From Sphaeroforma arctica JP610 (Eukaryota > Opisthokonta > Ichthyosporea > Ichthyophonida), in the NCBI RefSeq assembly GCF_001186125.1, contig NW_014040463.1:75722-132783 (forward strand): a stretch of 57,062 nt of DNA, in the 5' to 3' direction. The position numbers and the translations under genes are program-made. Shown piece by piece: positions 1-11,794 of this stretch. The first letter of the stretch is position 1; every line of letters begins with the position of its first letter. The notes under the pieces are model-generated. The model made no database searches. It worked only from the letters and a program-made list of their open reading frames with translations, and was not told where the DNA came from.

Positions 1-302
1 GTGTGTGTGTTTTGTGTGTGTGTGTGCTACTACATATGTAGTTGTCTATATTAAATACCCACAATTTTATATATATACATTCATTCCCATTCATGATGCC
101 GCTGTACTTATCATGGCACAATGCAATCTTGTGTACCCACGAACTAAGCACGTCCAATAGTCTTTATTATTGTCTCTCCTGGCGCTATTCATAAAGTTCT
201 GCTATTAAATAACTCAGTAACGCTCTTCCTCTACACATACCACGTATTCTCTGCACAGTACCACTGCACTCCCACCCGCACACACAGCCAGTCCGCGTGC
301 AG

Positions 303-3300
303 ACAGGGCAGATGCGCCTGTGACGCTGAGCATCAACTGGGTGGACGACACTCACGTACTACGCAACCTAAGCCCAGCCACCACGACCGTACGTGATGTC
401 AAACAAAGACTCAAGAACCTGACTACCCTGGACGTATCGCGACAGTCGCTGTACAACAACAGTGTGTTGGATCCGTCCGATCTGATGACACTGGAGCAAC
501 TTAACTTGGGATCAGACACTACGCTGTTGCTTGTGGACAGGGGCGAGGACGGGGCCAGGGACAATGCACCGGAGGTCGTGTCGAGTGAACCGGAAGAGAG
601 GCCCAGGGGGAACATGTTTGCTGCTTTGGGTATGATTGGTGTTATTTATGTTGGTGTTAGAGGGAATATGTTTGCGTCTTTTGGTATGTTTTGTGTCATT
701 TGTGTTGATGTCAGGGGATATATTTTTGCTGTTTTAGATATGTCTGTGTCAGTTGGATTGAGGTGTAATTTCTCGAGTGTGCTAATTTGGAGGCCGGTGT
801 GTTCACCTGCTCTGGGTATGACTGTGCCATTGTACTGGTGTCATTGGGACCATTCTGGCTACTTTAGGTTTGGTTTCGTCAGTAGTGTACTTTTAAAGGG
901 AGCAACAAGTCTGCTGATTTGAATCGGACATCCAACTGTTCTTACTCCTAGAGGTTGAGTGTATGCCTACTATGATTGCTTATCTATCTACACTGAATCC
1001 GTGGTAGAGTTTGGTGTCTATGTTCTCTTGCATGAATGCTGTCAGGCGGCACTGAGTTTCAACTGGGTAGTCCCAGTGCATCAGGTACATTCCAGCACAA
1101 CTGTCTGTATGTGCACACCAATCCAACGCACTGTGCCACGTGTTCGTGCTACCTGCATGGCTTCACACTCCCCGCCCATGGTATAGCTGTGACTGTGTAT
1201 GAAGTGAGGAGTACGTTTCCTTTGTCTGTTGTCCTCGATTGCCCCACTTTTCAAACTGGGAAAGAGCCTTACCGTCCTGGCGTGTGTGAAAACTCTGACC
1301 AGCTTAATATGTAGATGATACTTGGAGACGACGCTATATCACAGTGTCTAGTAACGGAAACTATTTCATCCCTGCGAGTGGGCGCTTGTTCGTTGGATAG
1401 GGTAGTGATTGGGTGCTGGTATTGTGCCTAACTTTGGTGTAGCATTGACCCAATAGATCTCTTCCACCGCTTCATCGGGTGAGAAACAATACAGCAGTCT
1501 GGCAGTATGGTAGTATAACAACTGTAGTGTAGTGCAGTGTGTTAGGCTTTGGTCTCAGGGCTGCCCTGTACATTCAGGCCCACATACTCAAGCAAGGTGG
1601 CGTCAGCTCGTGATTATCTCTTCAACCACAGATCCCTAGTTCATTGGTCTTCATTGCTCAAACGGTAGATATCCTCGTACCTATTAAGGGGCGTGAGACT
1701 AGTCCTATGTATCAATGCTACTAGTTTACCAGCGGCTGCTAAAACCGCGGTTTACCCCATGTCGACAACATATTATAAACCAGGTTTTTCTCCCCATCTA
1801 TGCATTGTAGGCCATGGAAATAACGGGGATGCTTACCCGGTGGATCAGCCGAACTTGCAATCAGACAGCGACGACGATGCGGCCTCGTTCGCGTCGTACG
1901 ATGATTACGAGGATGAAAGTAAGTGGTAGTTGAGATGGTTCGTATCTCTGTTGTTCTACGTACTTGCGTAACTATAAATTAGAACTGCGTATTGTCGTAC
2001 CAGTCCGTTGGGGCACGCCCATCACAGGAAAAGTAGCCGCGGCTCCAGATATGGACATAACCTTCGTAGGGGTTGTTCACGTGGACAGCAATCCGTGAAA
2101 TACTAGTTGATCTTTTGAACTTCAGATATCTTGGTATAGATTTAATCCGAGTATACACATCCGTGAAATACTAGTTGGTCGTTTGAACTTCAGATATCTT
2201 GGTATAGATTTAATCCGAGTATACACATCCGTGAAGTCCCGGAGTCCCCTTTTTGAAGAGATAGTTGGAGATCACACACCACCCCACCCCCCACTTAATC
2301 ACTGCGAATATCTTGATATCGATAAACAAGCACTGGCTCTCGCGTAGTTCGATCTGTGCGATTGGCATTGAACATACGATGGAACATTCCAATTTGTTGC
2401 CAAATATCAAACGCATACATGACACCTATCGAGTGCACTAGTGGTCTCTCCTGATCTGTATCCGTATATGATATTTATCTACTTTAACGCTCCGATCTCC
2501 GTTTGCGATTGTCCTTACATACCGTATACGTTTCTATATATATATATATTTATATTTATATATATATATACCCACACGAGGATTATTGTGCATACTTATT
2601 CAGTACTTTGTCCACCCTGGCTCCGCTTGCAGGTTTCCCAACATACAATGAAGACTACGACATGGACGAGGACATAGCCCCGCCCAGTTTTGCCCGTCCA
2701 ACGCAATCGCTCATCGACCAGGCGGCGTTCAATGCGCGAGATGCTTCACAACAGTTCGCTATCAACGTAAGTGAATCGCAGATGATCACTACGTGTTCGA
2801 GGAATTGATTGGTTCACCTGGTATCTACCTCTCTTGTATATACAGATCCAACAATGCTAGTGTTTAGGGTTAGGATTTATCCTTTATCGTCTGTTGGCCT
2901 ATGACACGCTACTTGCATGCCTAAACCAAAGTCCATCTGGCTAGTGTGTGCTATTCCGTATTGCACACAACTACATGCTACGCCTCCAGGAATGCAGCTA
3001 GTGCGACTTTGATGCTTATGTACGAAGGCTTTCAACCGAAATGTATGCCTTAGTGTATGCAAGTGATTACTATGTACCGATGTATAGCAATGGAGTGCTG
3101 TGTTTTATTGTTTTAGTTTTAGGGTTTTATAAAAAATTGCATATACATACACACCACACATACATCACAATAACCTACACTATACTACTCGCATGAACAT
3201 GCACGCACACACGCGTATACTCCCTGTTCGCACAATAAATCATTTGCCCACAAACTGCCCGACTCCAAACTGATATATTGTACCGAATTATATGTTATTT

Positions 3301-3948
3301 ATACAAGCCCTTGTTACGTACCCATGATAAGCATGGTACGTCTTACACCCGTGCTCACAAATATCCCTGCTATCTCCGGCCTAAATGGAGTGCATGGGTA
3401 CCTACCCATGGCAGAGATATTTGTGTGTGTGTGTTCACCAAACTGCACACATTCTCACACATGCCAACACGTACCTTTCCATACACGCAACTATACAGTT
3501 CAACGAGAAGTACGCTGGAGGAAACCCTGTGAACTTCCGCGAGGGTACTTTCACAGACGTTTTGACCCAGGCTAAACAGGAGTCCAAGCCATTGCTCGTG
3601 TACATTCACAGTAATATCTCAGTGGAGACCAATGTCTACTGTGTAGCTAGTCTGTGCACACCAGCTGTGAGTAGCCTGATAAACGAGAGATTCATCGCCT
3701 GGGGCTGGGATGTGACATACGAGGTATGTTCAAGTCGGCAAACGATATATATATATATTATAGTGCATATATGTACGTATACATGTATCTATGTACTTAT
3801 CTATGTACGTATGTAAGTATTCGTCCAGGCATGTATTCATATATATATATATATATATTTATGTGTGTGTGTGTGTGTGTGCATGTATATTCGTATTCTA
3901 TTTAACCCATATTCATGTTTTAGCAGGCTCTAATATCTGTATGTATGG

Positions 3949-4018
<70 letters not shown>

Positions 4019-5428
4019 ATGTATATATATTCATTTATTAATATACATAGATATAGATATATATATATATATATGAATGTATTGTGAGTAATTTATTTAG
4101 TTCACGAACGGTGTAGAGTCAAATAGCGTTATACTTTATATCATCACAGTAGTGTAATAGCTTGCAAGATTATGAGGACTGATCATCCCATAACCTTGTC
4201 TTTCAACGAGATATTGCCTATCGTCAGTCCCCTCTGGTTACTGACACAATATCCCTCCGAGTGCCCGGCCTCCTCTGCAGTCCGGCACTCGTCGTCTATA
4301 TGTTTTACATTACTTTACAGCCTATGCTCATGTTCTATTGTATACATTTTACAGCCTCATCATATCTGTAAAACCAATATCACTAGAGACACAGTACTGG
4401 TATTCCACCCTAAAACTAACCCCTCATACACCTTAGTCATCCTTCATGACCCACTACTACACGTGGGCCACACACACATAATATATATCTATATCCATAT
4501 CTATATCTATATCTATATATGTCTATATGTATATATGTGTATATGTATATATATATATATATACATATATACATATATACATATACACATATATACAATA
4601 TATATATATATGTATGTATGTATGTATATGACTCATATATGACTGATATACTGTTTTCCTTCGTTCCCATCCACACAGAGCAACCGAGACCTGCTTACGA
4701 CGCAGATAACACACCCGATGTACGGCCAATTGGTACGGACACCTGAGAACTGCCCCTTCACAGCCGTTGTTCTGAATACAGACGAGGATTCACGGTTATT
4801 CGATTTCTGGAAGTACGAAAGCGGGGAAGGCTTGTACGAAAAGCTCTTTGAACTTCTGGCGAGAGCGGACCCCATTTTGGAAGTGCAATCGTAAGACAGC
4901 GCAGTGCAAGCGCACCAGTGGCATGAATCGGAAGTATCAGGATGTGTTCTCTGGCTGTGTCAATGTATCTAATACGGGTTGACCGGATGCATTGCAGTCT
5001 CTGTCTTTCTCGAGCTCAGCTGTGGATATCACTTCATTGCAGAGTTCGATTTGATCACTTCACTACAGAGTTCGATTTGTTTGTTTGTTTGTTTTTTTGG
5101 GTATTCTAGAGAGCAGTCTGTTTGTATGATACCGATTCAAATTTTCTGATAGAATTGGCATTTGTACAACTCGGACTACAGTGCGTTAAATAGGAAACGA
5201 AAAGAAGACACAGAGACCCGATTGTGGGAGCAAAAAGAACAAAACAGTGCATATGAGCAATCCCTTGAAGATGACCGGGCCAAGGTATGCTGCATCTATT
5301 ACGAACCCCTCACGTACCAGCATGCGTATGTGCACATACGTCAACTAAGAAAATTGTAATGTCCTCGATGAGTTTTAGCGGATATGTGTATGTCTCTATT
5401 CTTCCATTCTTGTTATATGTATATATAT

Positions 5429-5470
<42 letters not shown>

Positions 5471-7353
5471 CATGCATGTATGTGTATACGCACCTTTGCA
5501 ACTCCATTGACTTTATTGTATCCACCCGTCGCCACGCCCCAGGAAACGCAAAGGAAACTCGAGGAGTTGGAGAGAAAGATGAAGCAAGACGAGGAAGACG
5601 CGAGGATAGCGCAGGAGCAGGTTTGTCTATGTACTGTGATCGATCGATTCTTCTAGCAAACACCGTACAAGCAAGTACATTCATTCTAGTTATAGAGGGG
5701 ATGAAGCCACTGTGTGCGCGTATTGGTGTACGAATGTAGCTGGCGAGAATCGGGATGGTCCTTGCCTGTGTGTATGAAGTACAAAAGCAGAGTATGCATA
5801 CATGCTCTTTGTTTTGCGTGAATCTGTAAGTAGATGTATGTAAACGAATAGTTGCATCTGCTTGTTGGTTGCATACTCTGACACGTCACATACGCATTCG
5901 CAACATGTATTGCGCATTGGTGCGTGCATGCAATTTCCACCATTAGCACCCGAGCTTAGTATGGAGGGTTTTACCCTTATTCATATATAAACAGGCAGAG
6001 ATACAGAAGTTGGAGGACGCGATGGTCTCCGAACCTCCTGTCGACTGCGGGAAGCCCATGAGCAGTATCAAGTTTAAGTGCCCCGAGGGTGAAGTGTTTG
6101 ATAGGCGCTTTCTGATGGACGAACACCGAGTCAAGGTACGAGATACACAACACACACGCACGCCAGAATGTCCCAGCCCTGCCCATGTGCCACGGGTGTT
6201 GGTTGCAAGAAAGGATCAATGTGTTGGAGAAGGTGTACGGTGCGTGTAACACATACGTGGCTGGATATGGCACTAGTGTTTATAGATACGCAACAACTCA
6301 CATGCCTGGAGTCGCACTCTCGGCATGCCACCCGCCCACAGAATCTAGTTGTTTGTACTGTACGAGCACGCCAACCCCTACATAAACCCCGTTTCATCAA
6401 CGGGATGTAGGCTTGTATCTTGTTACTGTATGCAGTTAGCGTACCCACAATCCGTATACCTACAGGATGTACTCCCCTGCGCTACCCACGTATACTATTC
6501 ACCTCCACACAACCCATCCATCAACAGCATCTAGTCTGATATTATGTACTACTCCTACATACGTTCCAACGATACACAATCCGTAGACCTACAATATGAG
6601 TTAGTCACATATGCAGCCTTTACAATATGGACCTGCCCACAATCCGTATACCTACAGGATGAGCTAGTCACATATGCTCCCTTTACATGGACCTACCCAC
6701 AATCCGTATACCACCTGCAGGGTAAGCTAGTCACGTATGCTGCCTTTACATGGACTTGCCCACAATCCGTATATCTACAGGATGAGCTAGTCACATGGGC
6801 TCCCTTTACGTGGACCTACCCACAATCTGTATACCTGTAGGGTAAGCTAGCCACGTATGCTGCCTGTACATGGACTTGCCCACAATCCGTATACCTACAG
6901 GATCTGATCACTTACACTGACTATGCCGACTGCACAATTGATACAATCCGTCCAGTGCAAAATCCGTTCACTTTCGCTGTCTCTAAATGCATTCCACCTA
7001 CACACTTCTGATCTCCTATACTGTGCATGCACACTATACGCGAAAACACATCTCAATCATGCACAGGAGTCGTATACTTGCGGACACACAATCCATTTGC
7101 CAATGATTTATTATACACGTAGAATCCGTTCCTCCGCTGGTTTCGAACATCTCTACTTACTAATAACTACCACAAAATCCGTATATACCTACAGGATCTG
7201 ATCACCTATGCAGGGTCTAAGGGATACACTGAACCAGATTTTGTACTGGCCACAAGCTATCCCAGGCGGGTGCTCAACGACGGTGGCAGGGCGCTCACGC
7301 TGAGAGAGGCTAGAATGGCCCAGCGAGAGCTCATACACATCAGTGAACGATAG
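303..7353 (+). CDS. FAF1: FAF1-like p97/VCP adaptor (UBL-UAS-UBX), 5' end missing
   Basis: Multi-exon gene; visible exons are about 303/312-629 (or 683), 1811-1918, 2633-2766, 3499-3723, 4679-4890, 5182-5284, 5543-5620, 5995-6135 and 7195-7353 (TAG), all joined in phase by GT-AG introns. The first visible exon encodes a ubiquitin-like fold ([18 protein letters not shown]). Exons 4-5 are the UAS thioredoxin-like domain ([32 protein letters not shown]). Exons 6-7 are the acidic/basic coiled coil that precedes UBX ([16 protein letters not shown]). Exons 8-9 form the UBX domain ([21 protein letters not shown]). UBX domains bind p97/VCP through an FPR loop; here the loop reads YPR. The UBL plus UAS plus UBX order is that of FAF1 and not FAF2, which lacks the UBL. 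No in-frame ATG precedes the first exon, so the start and any UBA domain lie upstream of the window. Introns hold many tandem repeats, and the last exon is bracketed by two of them. Confidence 0.9.
608..770 (+). repeat. 54-bp tandem repeat at the end of the UBL exon
   Basis: Three diverged copies of a unit of about 54 bp start near 608, 662 and 716, each opening with a GGGAAYATGTTTGC-like stretch. Copies 1 and 2 each contain a GGTATG splice-donor-like site (exon ends at 629 or 683). Because the unit is 18 codons long, both donors leave the same phase and both join in frame to the exon at 1811. Confidence 0.7.
2093..2228 (+). repeat. 68-bp tandem duplication in an intron
   Basis: Two nearly identical 68-bp copies (2093-2160 and 2161-2228), beginning CCGTGAAATACTAGTTG, lie in the intron between exons 1811-1918 and 2633-2766 of the FAF1-like gene. 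A short third start (CCGTGAAGTC) follows. Confidence 0.9.
3838..4080. repeat. TA/TG microsatellite cluster in FAF1 intron
   Basis: Runs of (TA)n and (TG)n with interruptions fill much of the intron between exons 3499-3723 and 4679-4890. Open frames across this stretch are low-complexity artefacts rich in I, Y, C and V. Confidence 0.95.
4480..4630. repeat. TA-rich microsatellite in FAF1 intron
   Basis: TATATC/TATATG-type short repeats lie just upstream of the exon at 4679. No coding potential beyond repeat translation. Confidence 0.9.
5410..5476. repeat. TA microsatellite in FAF1 intron
   Basis: Nearly pure (TA)n followed by TGCATGCATG/TGTATG, between exons 5182-5284 and 5543-5620. Confidence 0.9.
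6440..6925 (+). repeat. 60-bp minisatellite copying the 3' splice site and start of the last FAF1 exon
   Basis: Around seven copies, exactly 60 bp apart in the best part (6721, 6781, 6841, 6901), each carrying CCGTATACCTACAG-like acceptor sequence followed by GAT or GGT. The genuine junction at 7195 reads the same way (TACAG, then GATCTGATCAC). The final copy at 6901 starts with the same five codons as the real exon (D L I T Y). Copies form a two-unit pattern: those at 6658 and 6781 read CAG/GATGAGCTAG, those at 6721 and 6841 read AG/GGTAAGCTAG, a donor-like motif. The unit is 20 codons and stays open for four units in the exon's frame. Confidence 0.9.
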
Positions 7354-7668
7354 ACTCGAGGATACGCACGTGTGTATACGAGAGATCATACGCATCAGTG
7401 AACGGTAGACTCAAGGGTACGCATGTGTGTATACGAGAGCTCATACACATCAGTGAACGATAGACCCAAGGATACGCATGTGTATATACGAGAGCCCATA
7501 CACATCAATGAACGATAGACTCAAGGGTACGCATGTGTGTATACGAAAGATCATACGCATCAGTCAACGAGAGATCATACGCATCAGTGAACGATAGACC
7601 CAAAGATACGCATGTGTATATACGAGAGCTCATACACATCAGTGAAGGATACGCATGTGTATATACGT
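7325..7668 (+). repeat. 55-bp minisatellite repeating the stop-codon edge of FAF1
   Basis: About six copies of a unit of roughly 55 bp begin inside the last eight codons of the FAF1-like gene (GAGAGCTCATACACATCAG, then GAACGATAG) and continue through the 3' UTR, each unit ending with a TATAC-type stretch. Most copies preserve the same residues, E-L/I-I-H/R-I-S-E-R, and the stop codon. One copy near 7552-7582 is internally shortened. Confidence 0.9.
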
Positions 7669-7825
7669 TAACGGTGTACAATACTGGACCGTGGGGTTAC
7701 TTGGCCAGCGTGCTGGGTTGGTGTATCTGATCCATGCAGTGGGTGGTGGAAAGTTGGTTGAGTGAATGCTGGCTGCGGACAGCGTCGTGCGTGTACTTTC
7801 TCAACTGTTGCAAACCTAAAATGCT

Positions 7826-7831
7826 AATAAA
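7826..7831 (+). terminator. Polyadenylation signal of the FAF1-like gene
   Basis: AATAAA lies about 470 bp after the stop codon and beyond the stop-edge minisatellite, followed by a T-rich stretch. The minisatellite would therefore be part of the 3' UTR. Confidence 0.6.
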
Positions 7832-8305
7832 GTTTTCCCTTATCGCAATTGAAGATTTTTAGTCTGTTGTTTTTGTAGTTGTTTAAAAAGGACTATTTTT
7901 GGTTATGCATATTGCTTGTCTCATTTGCTGGCCTGTTTGATTTTGTATGTTCGGGTGTTCTATATCCGTCCTCTTCAGCTTCCAGGGCAAGGTGGTAAAC
8001 TGACGGCACAGTCAGTCAACACATGCGATTGGACATATACATCATAGGTATATCTATATAGGTGGTTGCCTGCATATATTTCTATTTATCATATGGTTAT
8101 GATCCAATATGAGGAATGCAAGCCATTTGATAAGGTCAGAGATGGTGGCCCTGTTGACCAGGAAACCGCATCTGAGAACGTTTATGACCATACGGCCATA
8201 TGCAGTGACTACGGAGATACGAAGTGACTACGGAGATAGCAGAACATCGAAAGCAGCCACCGCAGTCTGATTGTATAGGCCGGATACGACAATAAAAAAA
8301 CAATA

Positions 8306-8455
8306 ATTCATCTCCTCGTGGAAGAAACATCCGAAAGGGATGAGCAAGCTCCCACCGAGCACGACTAAGGGATACGATATATAAAAATTCATTATTCTCC
8401 TCGCGCAAGAAACATCGGAATGGATGAGCAAGCTACCACCGAGCACGACTAAGGG
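8306..8455. repeat. Tandem duplication, period about 83 bp
   Basis: Copies near 8306-8370 and 8389-8455 share CTCCTCG..GAAGAAACATC and GAGCACGACTAAGG with scattered differences. The duplication is translated as a repeated VVLGGSLLI peptide on the minus strand, which I regard as chance. Confidence 0.75.
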
Positions 8456-9041
8456 GTTTTTGTGTGGAAGGTATACATACCAGTCCACTGAGATGTGTGG
8501 TGTATGTATTGTATTGAGGTGGAAATTAATACGTTTATCAAGTCTGAATTGAAGAGGAGCCGATCCTAAGGCATAACAGAATCTGGAAGTAATGCGACCT
8601 ACACTTCAGACGTTGACTGGTCTACTTTTTCTGCCGAGCTTACGTATACTGAGGTGCTTATCATTCGTTAAATGACATTTTTATTGGTATAAATACATAT
8701 AATCCGTGCCGTATCTCCACTTCATCATCCCGCCCCACGCTTAATGGATGATCCTGGAGTTCCTAGCGTCAGCCATACCTCTCTCACATATAGCCGGTTG
8801 TACATATACAGCTAGTTGTAGGGACCCATGTCGTCTGCTGGTACACACCTTCTGTGACTTTCGCTTGATCAGAAAGAGCTGTTAACGCACCCGACCTGTT
8901 AAATGGGCACAGGTGATCCTGCCAGCGATCTGTATTACACAGTCGCCCGACATGGTAGTATCGTTCTTTGTGTGACGGCGACTCAGCCAGGTGTGTTAAG
9001 CAACCTCCTGAGTCTGGAAGAACAAGCCATAGTCACTCATC

Positions 9042-9243
9042 GGTGCCTTTTACACCGTCGCCATCAACATCATATTGTATTGGTCAATTGCAAGCTGTCA
9101 ATATCTATGACAGTCCTGTCAACGTCACAGTAAGGTCATAGATATGGAAAGTCACTATTCAATTGACCAAGGAAGTATATCGCCGTTTATGGGTCTACGG
9201 CCCATATCATCGCTGATGTTGGCGGTGACAGTGCAAGAGGCAC
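9042..9243. repeat. Imperfect fold-back (inverted repeat), MITE-like relic
   Basis: The left arm (about 9042-9112) and right arm (about 9135-9243) are reverse complements: TTGGTCAATTG and ATATCTATGAC on the left against GTCATAGATAT and CAATTGACCAA on the right. The outer part also pairs (GTGCC..CGCCATCAACATCA against TGTTGGCGGTGACAGTGC..GGCAC). The right arm contains about 40 extra bases that form their own small hairpin (TATGGGTCTACGGCCCATA). No target-site duplication could be assigned with confidence. Confidence 0.65.
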
Positions 9244-10195
9244 ATATGTTTTATGAACAATGATGTAAAAGATTGATTGCTCACTACTGAGCTCATACCC
9301 ATATACATTAGTCAAGTACGAAATCATATTAAGATCAAAACTAATAATCATGTACAATCATATGCAGTACATTTTAATCTGCATATGGGTGTGCAGGTTG
9401 AAGTTGTAACCATAGTATGGTCCTACACTTCGTTATTGTATGATGATATGACTTCGGTTGTGAACAATCTGGGCTCTATATACATATAAAATATATCCAT
9501 GAATTGAGACCTAACTTGTTTTTTACCCCATCATGGTATGCTCTATCAAGATGTTTGAATCTACCTGTACATTTTTGCTAGGGTTTGTATATTATATTCG
9601 ATATACACATAGCATCGAGTAGGAACAAAGAGGTTGAGGTAACAACCAGTACAATATGGTTGGCTCTACGGTATGCTGGTCACTCGCACTAAAAATAGAA
9701 CAATGTATCGCTGTCTACAGTCTACACTGTACACACTATACCGTAATTACCCATCGCATCGAAGGATTAGTTAGATGCTAATGATCATAAACATTGGACA
9801 CTTGCACTAGCCACCGGGCAAAGACCAGTAGGCCATGTATTAGAAAGGGTGAATTTATGATGGAATGGACAGACTACCATCAATACACACGAGAGAGTAG
9901 TCACATGAGGCTCAGTGATGACTTAAGGGTGGTAGAGCGTCGTTGTAACGTCAGACGAAGTGGTTGGGAGTAATAACTTCGAAAGTATGCAGAATATTTG
10001 TCTAGCATTCTGGAGGGTTGGGTGGTATTGGTGTTTGTGAAATATGAAGCGGTGGAAATGTGTGAAGGGACTGTTGCCGCAGGCACTTCACTCTCTGGCA
10101 ACTACCCAAGTATCCGGATGGAACATGAATACGTCAGAGTGACACCTAAATTTCGAGATCTTTGTATTCTCAACACATATACGAACAAGCATGTA

Positions 10196-10268
10196 AAGGT
10201 GATATATAAGTATATTAATATGTATATATATAAATATGCATGTATATANNNNNNNNNNNNNNNNNNNN

Positions 10269-10331
<63 letters not shown>

Positions 10332-10410
10332 ATATATATATATATATATCTATATATATATATTTGAGTGTGTATGAGTGGGCGTAAATAATTATATATA
10401 TATATATATA
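10196..10410. repeat. TA microsatellite with 20-base gap of N
   Basis: Long (TA)n tracts flank a run of N at 10249-10268. The gap size is likely nominal, so distances across this point are unreliable. Confidence 0.95.
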
Positions 10411-11794
10411 TATTGGGTGTATGTGTAGGTCTGTATTTGCGTGATTTCGTGCGATTTTGTGTTTTTGATACACGATCCATTGCCAGATGCACCTTCAGTT
10501 CAGATCATTATATGGCAACGATAAATAGAACAACGAAACAAAAAACTATAGTGTCACCAGTACGTGAACGGCAGTGCGGACTTCATTGTGATAATAAGGA
10601 ACTGGTATTACAGTATATTGATCTAATAGAAGTTGCGAGTTGTTCGATTGCATACACGAACGACTAACCTTATTGCGCCATCATTCATATTTGATAGCCG
10701 TTCATGAAGCAGCGCTATGTCTTTAATATGTACATACATTGTTTTGTACAATATAGTTATTAAAATGAAGCTTTACATATTATACTCCCTTCTCGTAATT
10801 TTACAGAGTGTATTTATTTACACTATCTCAGTACTACACCTATTATCTAAAAATAAATCATTTTTGCCTCGGTACTACCTACTCTTCAATCAAAACGCTT
10901 GTGTAATATAATATATATTTCATTCCGTCGTAAACCATATACTGTCGCAAATGCTCTTCAATTGCACTAAATTGATCCCAGCCATTTTGAAATTTTGTAT
11001 TCTAACATTTTCTACCGTCGTAAACACGGGGGTTATTGATCTCCATACAGCTCCTCGCGTGCATATTTTGGTTTGAGAACTGTAACACATGGATTTCAAT
11101 ACTAAAACAGACCGGGACGGCACTTCCTAGTTCCTTTTCTCACCACATAGAGTTGCATTATGACTGGCCAGAGACCCAACTGTAAGTGAGAATTAGCAAG
11201 GATGAGTGAGAATAAGCACAGTATAGCGTAGTGTAGGGAGCGTACCGTATAGGGTAGGATCTATGCCAACACGAAGAATCAATCGGAACGACTATTAGCG
11301 TGGGAATAGGAGCTGATGAGGTCCATATACAACCATATATACAGTCATCAACCAAAAATATATATATATATATTGCCGATATATGAAGCAGCAATATAGG
11401 TCCACGCATACAAGCTTTGAGAATAGAGAGAAACAAAACAGGATCCAACGACCGCTGTCTGTCAAACCAGCATTTCCACAACAACCGCCATGAAATATAT
11501 TTAATACAATATGACAGTATCCGATCGCCTACATACCTGACAGTGACCGTAGTATTCGTTTTTGAGAGAACAATCTGCAAGTATCTTCGCATATTAGAAT
11601 ATGCATATATTCACAGCAGTATTTCGGGCAAAGTAGAAAGGGGGAGGAACGAGTTGCGAAGCATCTTGTTAGAGGTTCACTGCCGTATATATGTATATAT
11701 CACCATGTATGTGTGTGTGTAAATGACCTGTTCCTTGGAGACATTCTCTAGTTTATCCACTCATATATACAAAATGAACGTTTGTAATTTGTAG

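Larger units (their letters stand above)
7832..11794. other. Spacer between FAF1-like gene and first recognised RPS9 exon
   Basis: No convincing coding exon was found. The stretch holds a short tandem duplication (8306-8455), a fold-back repeat (9042-9243), a TA tract with an assembly gap (10196-10410) and AT-rich unique sequence. The promoter and the very short first coding exon of RPS9 must lie in its right part, but I could not place them. Confidence 0.6.

Noticed and set aside
8228-8488. Minus-strand frame with repeated VVLGGSLLI
   Set aside because: Explained by the tandem nucleotide duplication; no start context or homology.
11255-11292. ATGCCAACACGAAGAATC as a candidate RPS9 first exon (MPTRRI...)
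   Set aside because: An in-frame stop comes before any usable donor, so it cannot join exon 11795 as is.
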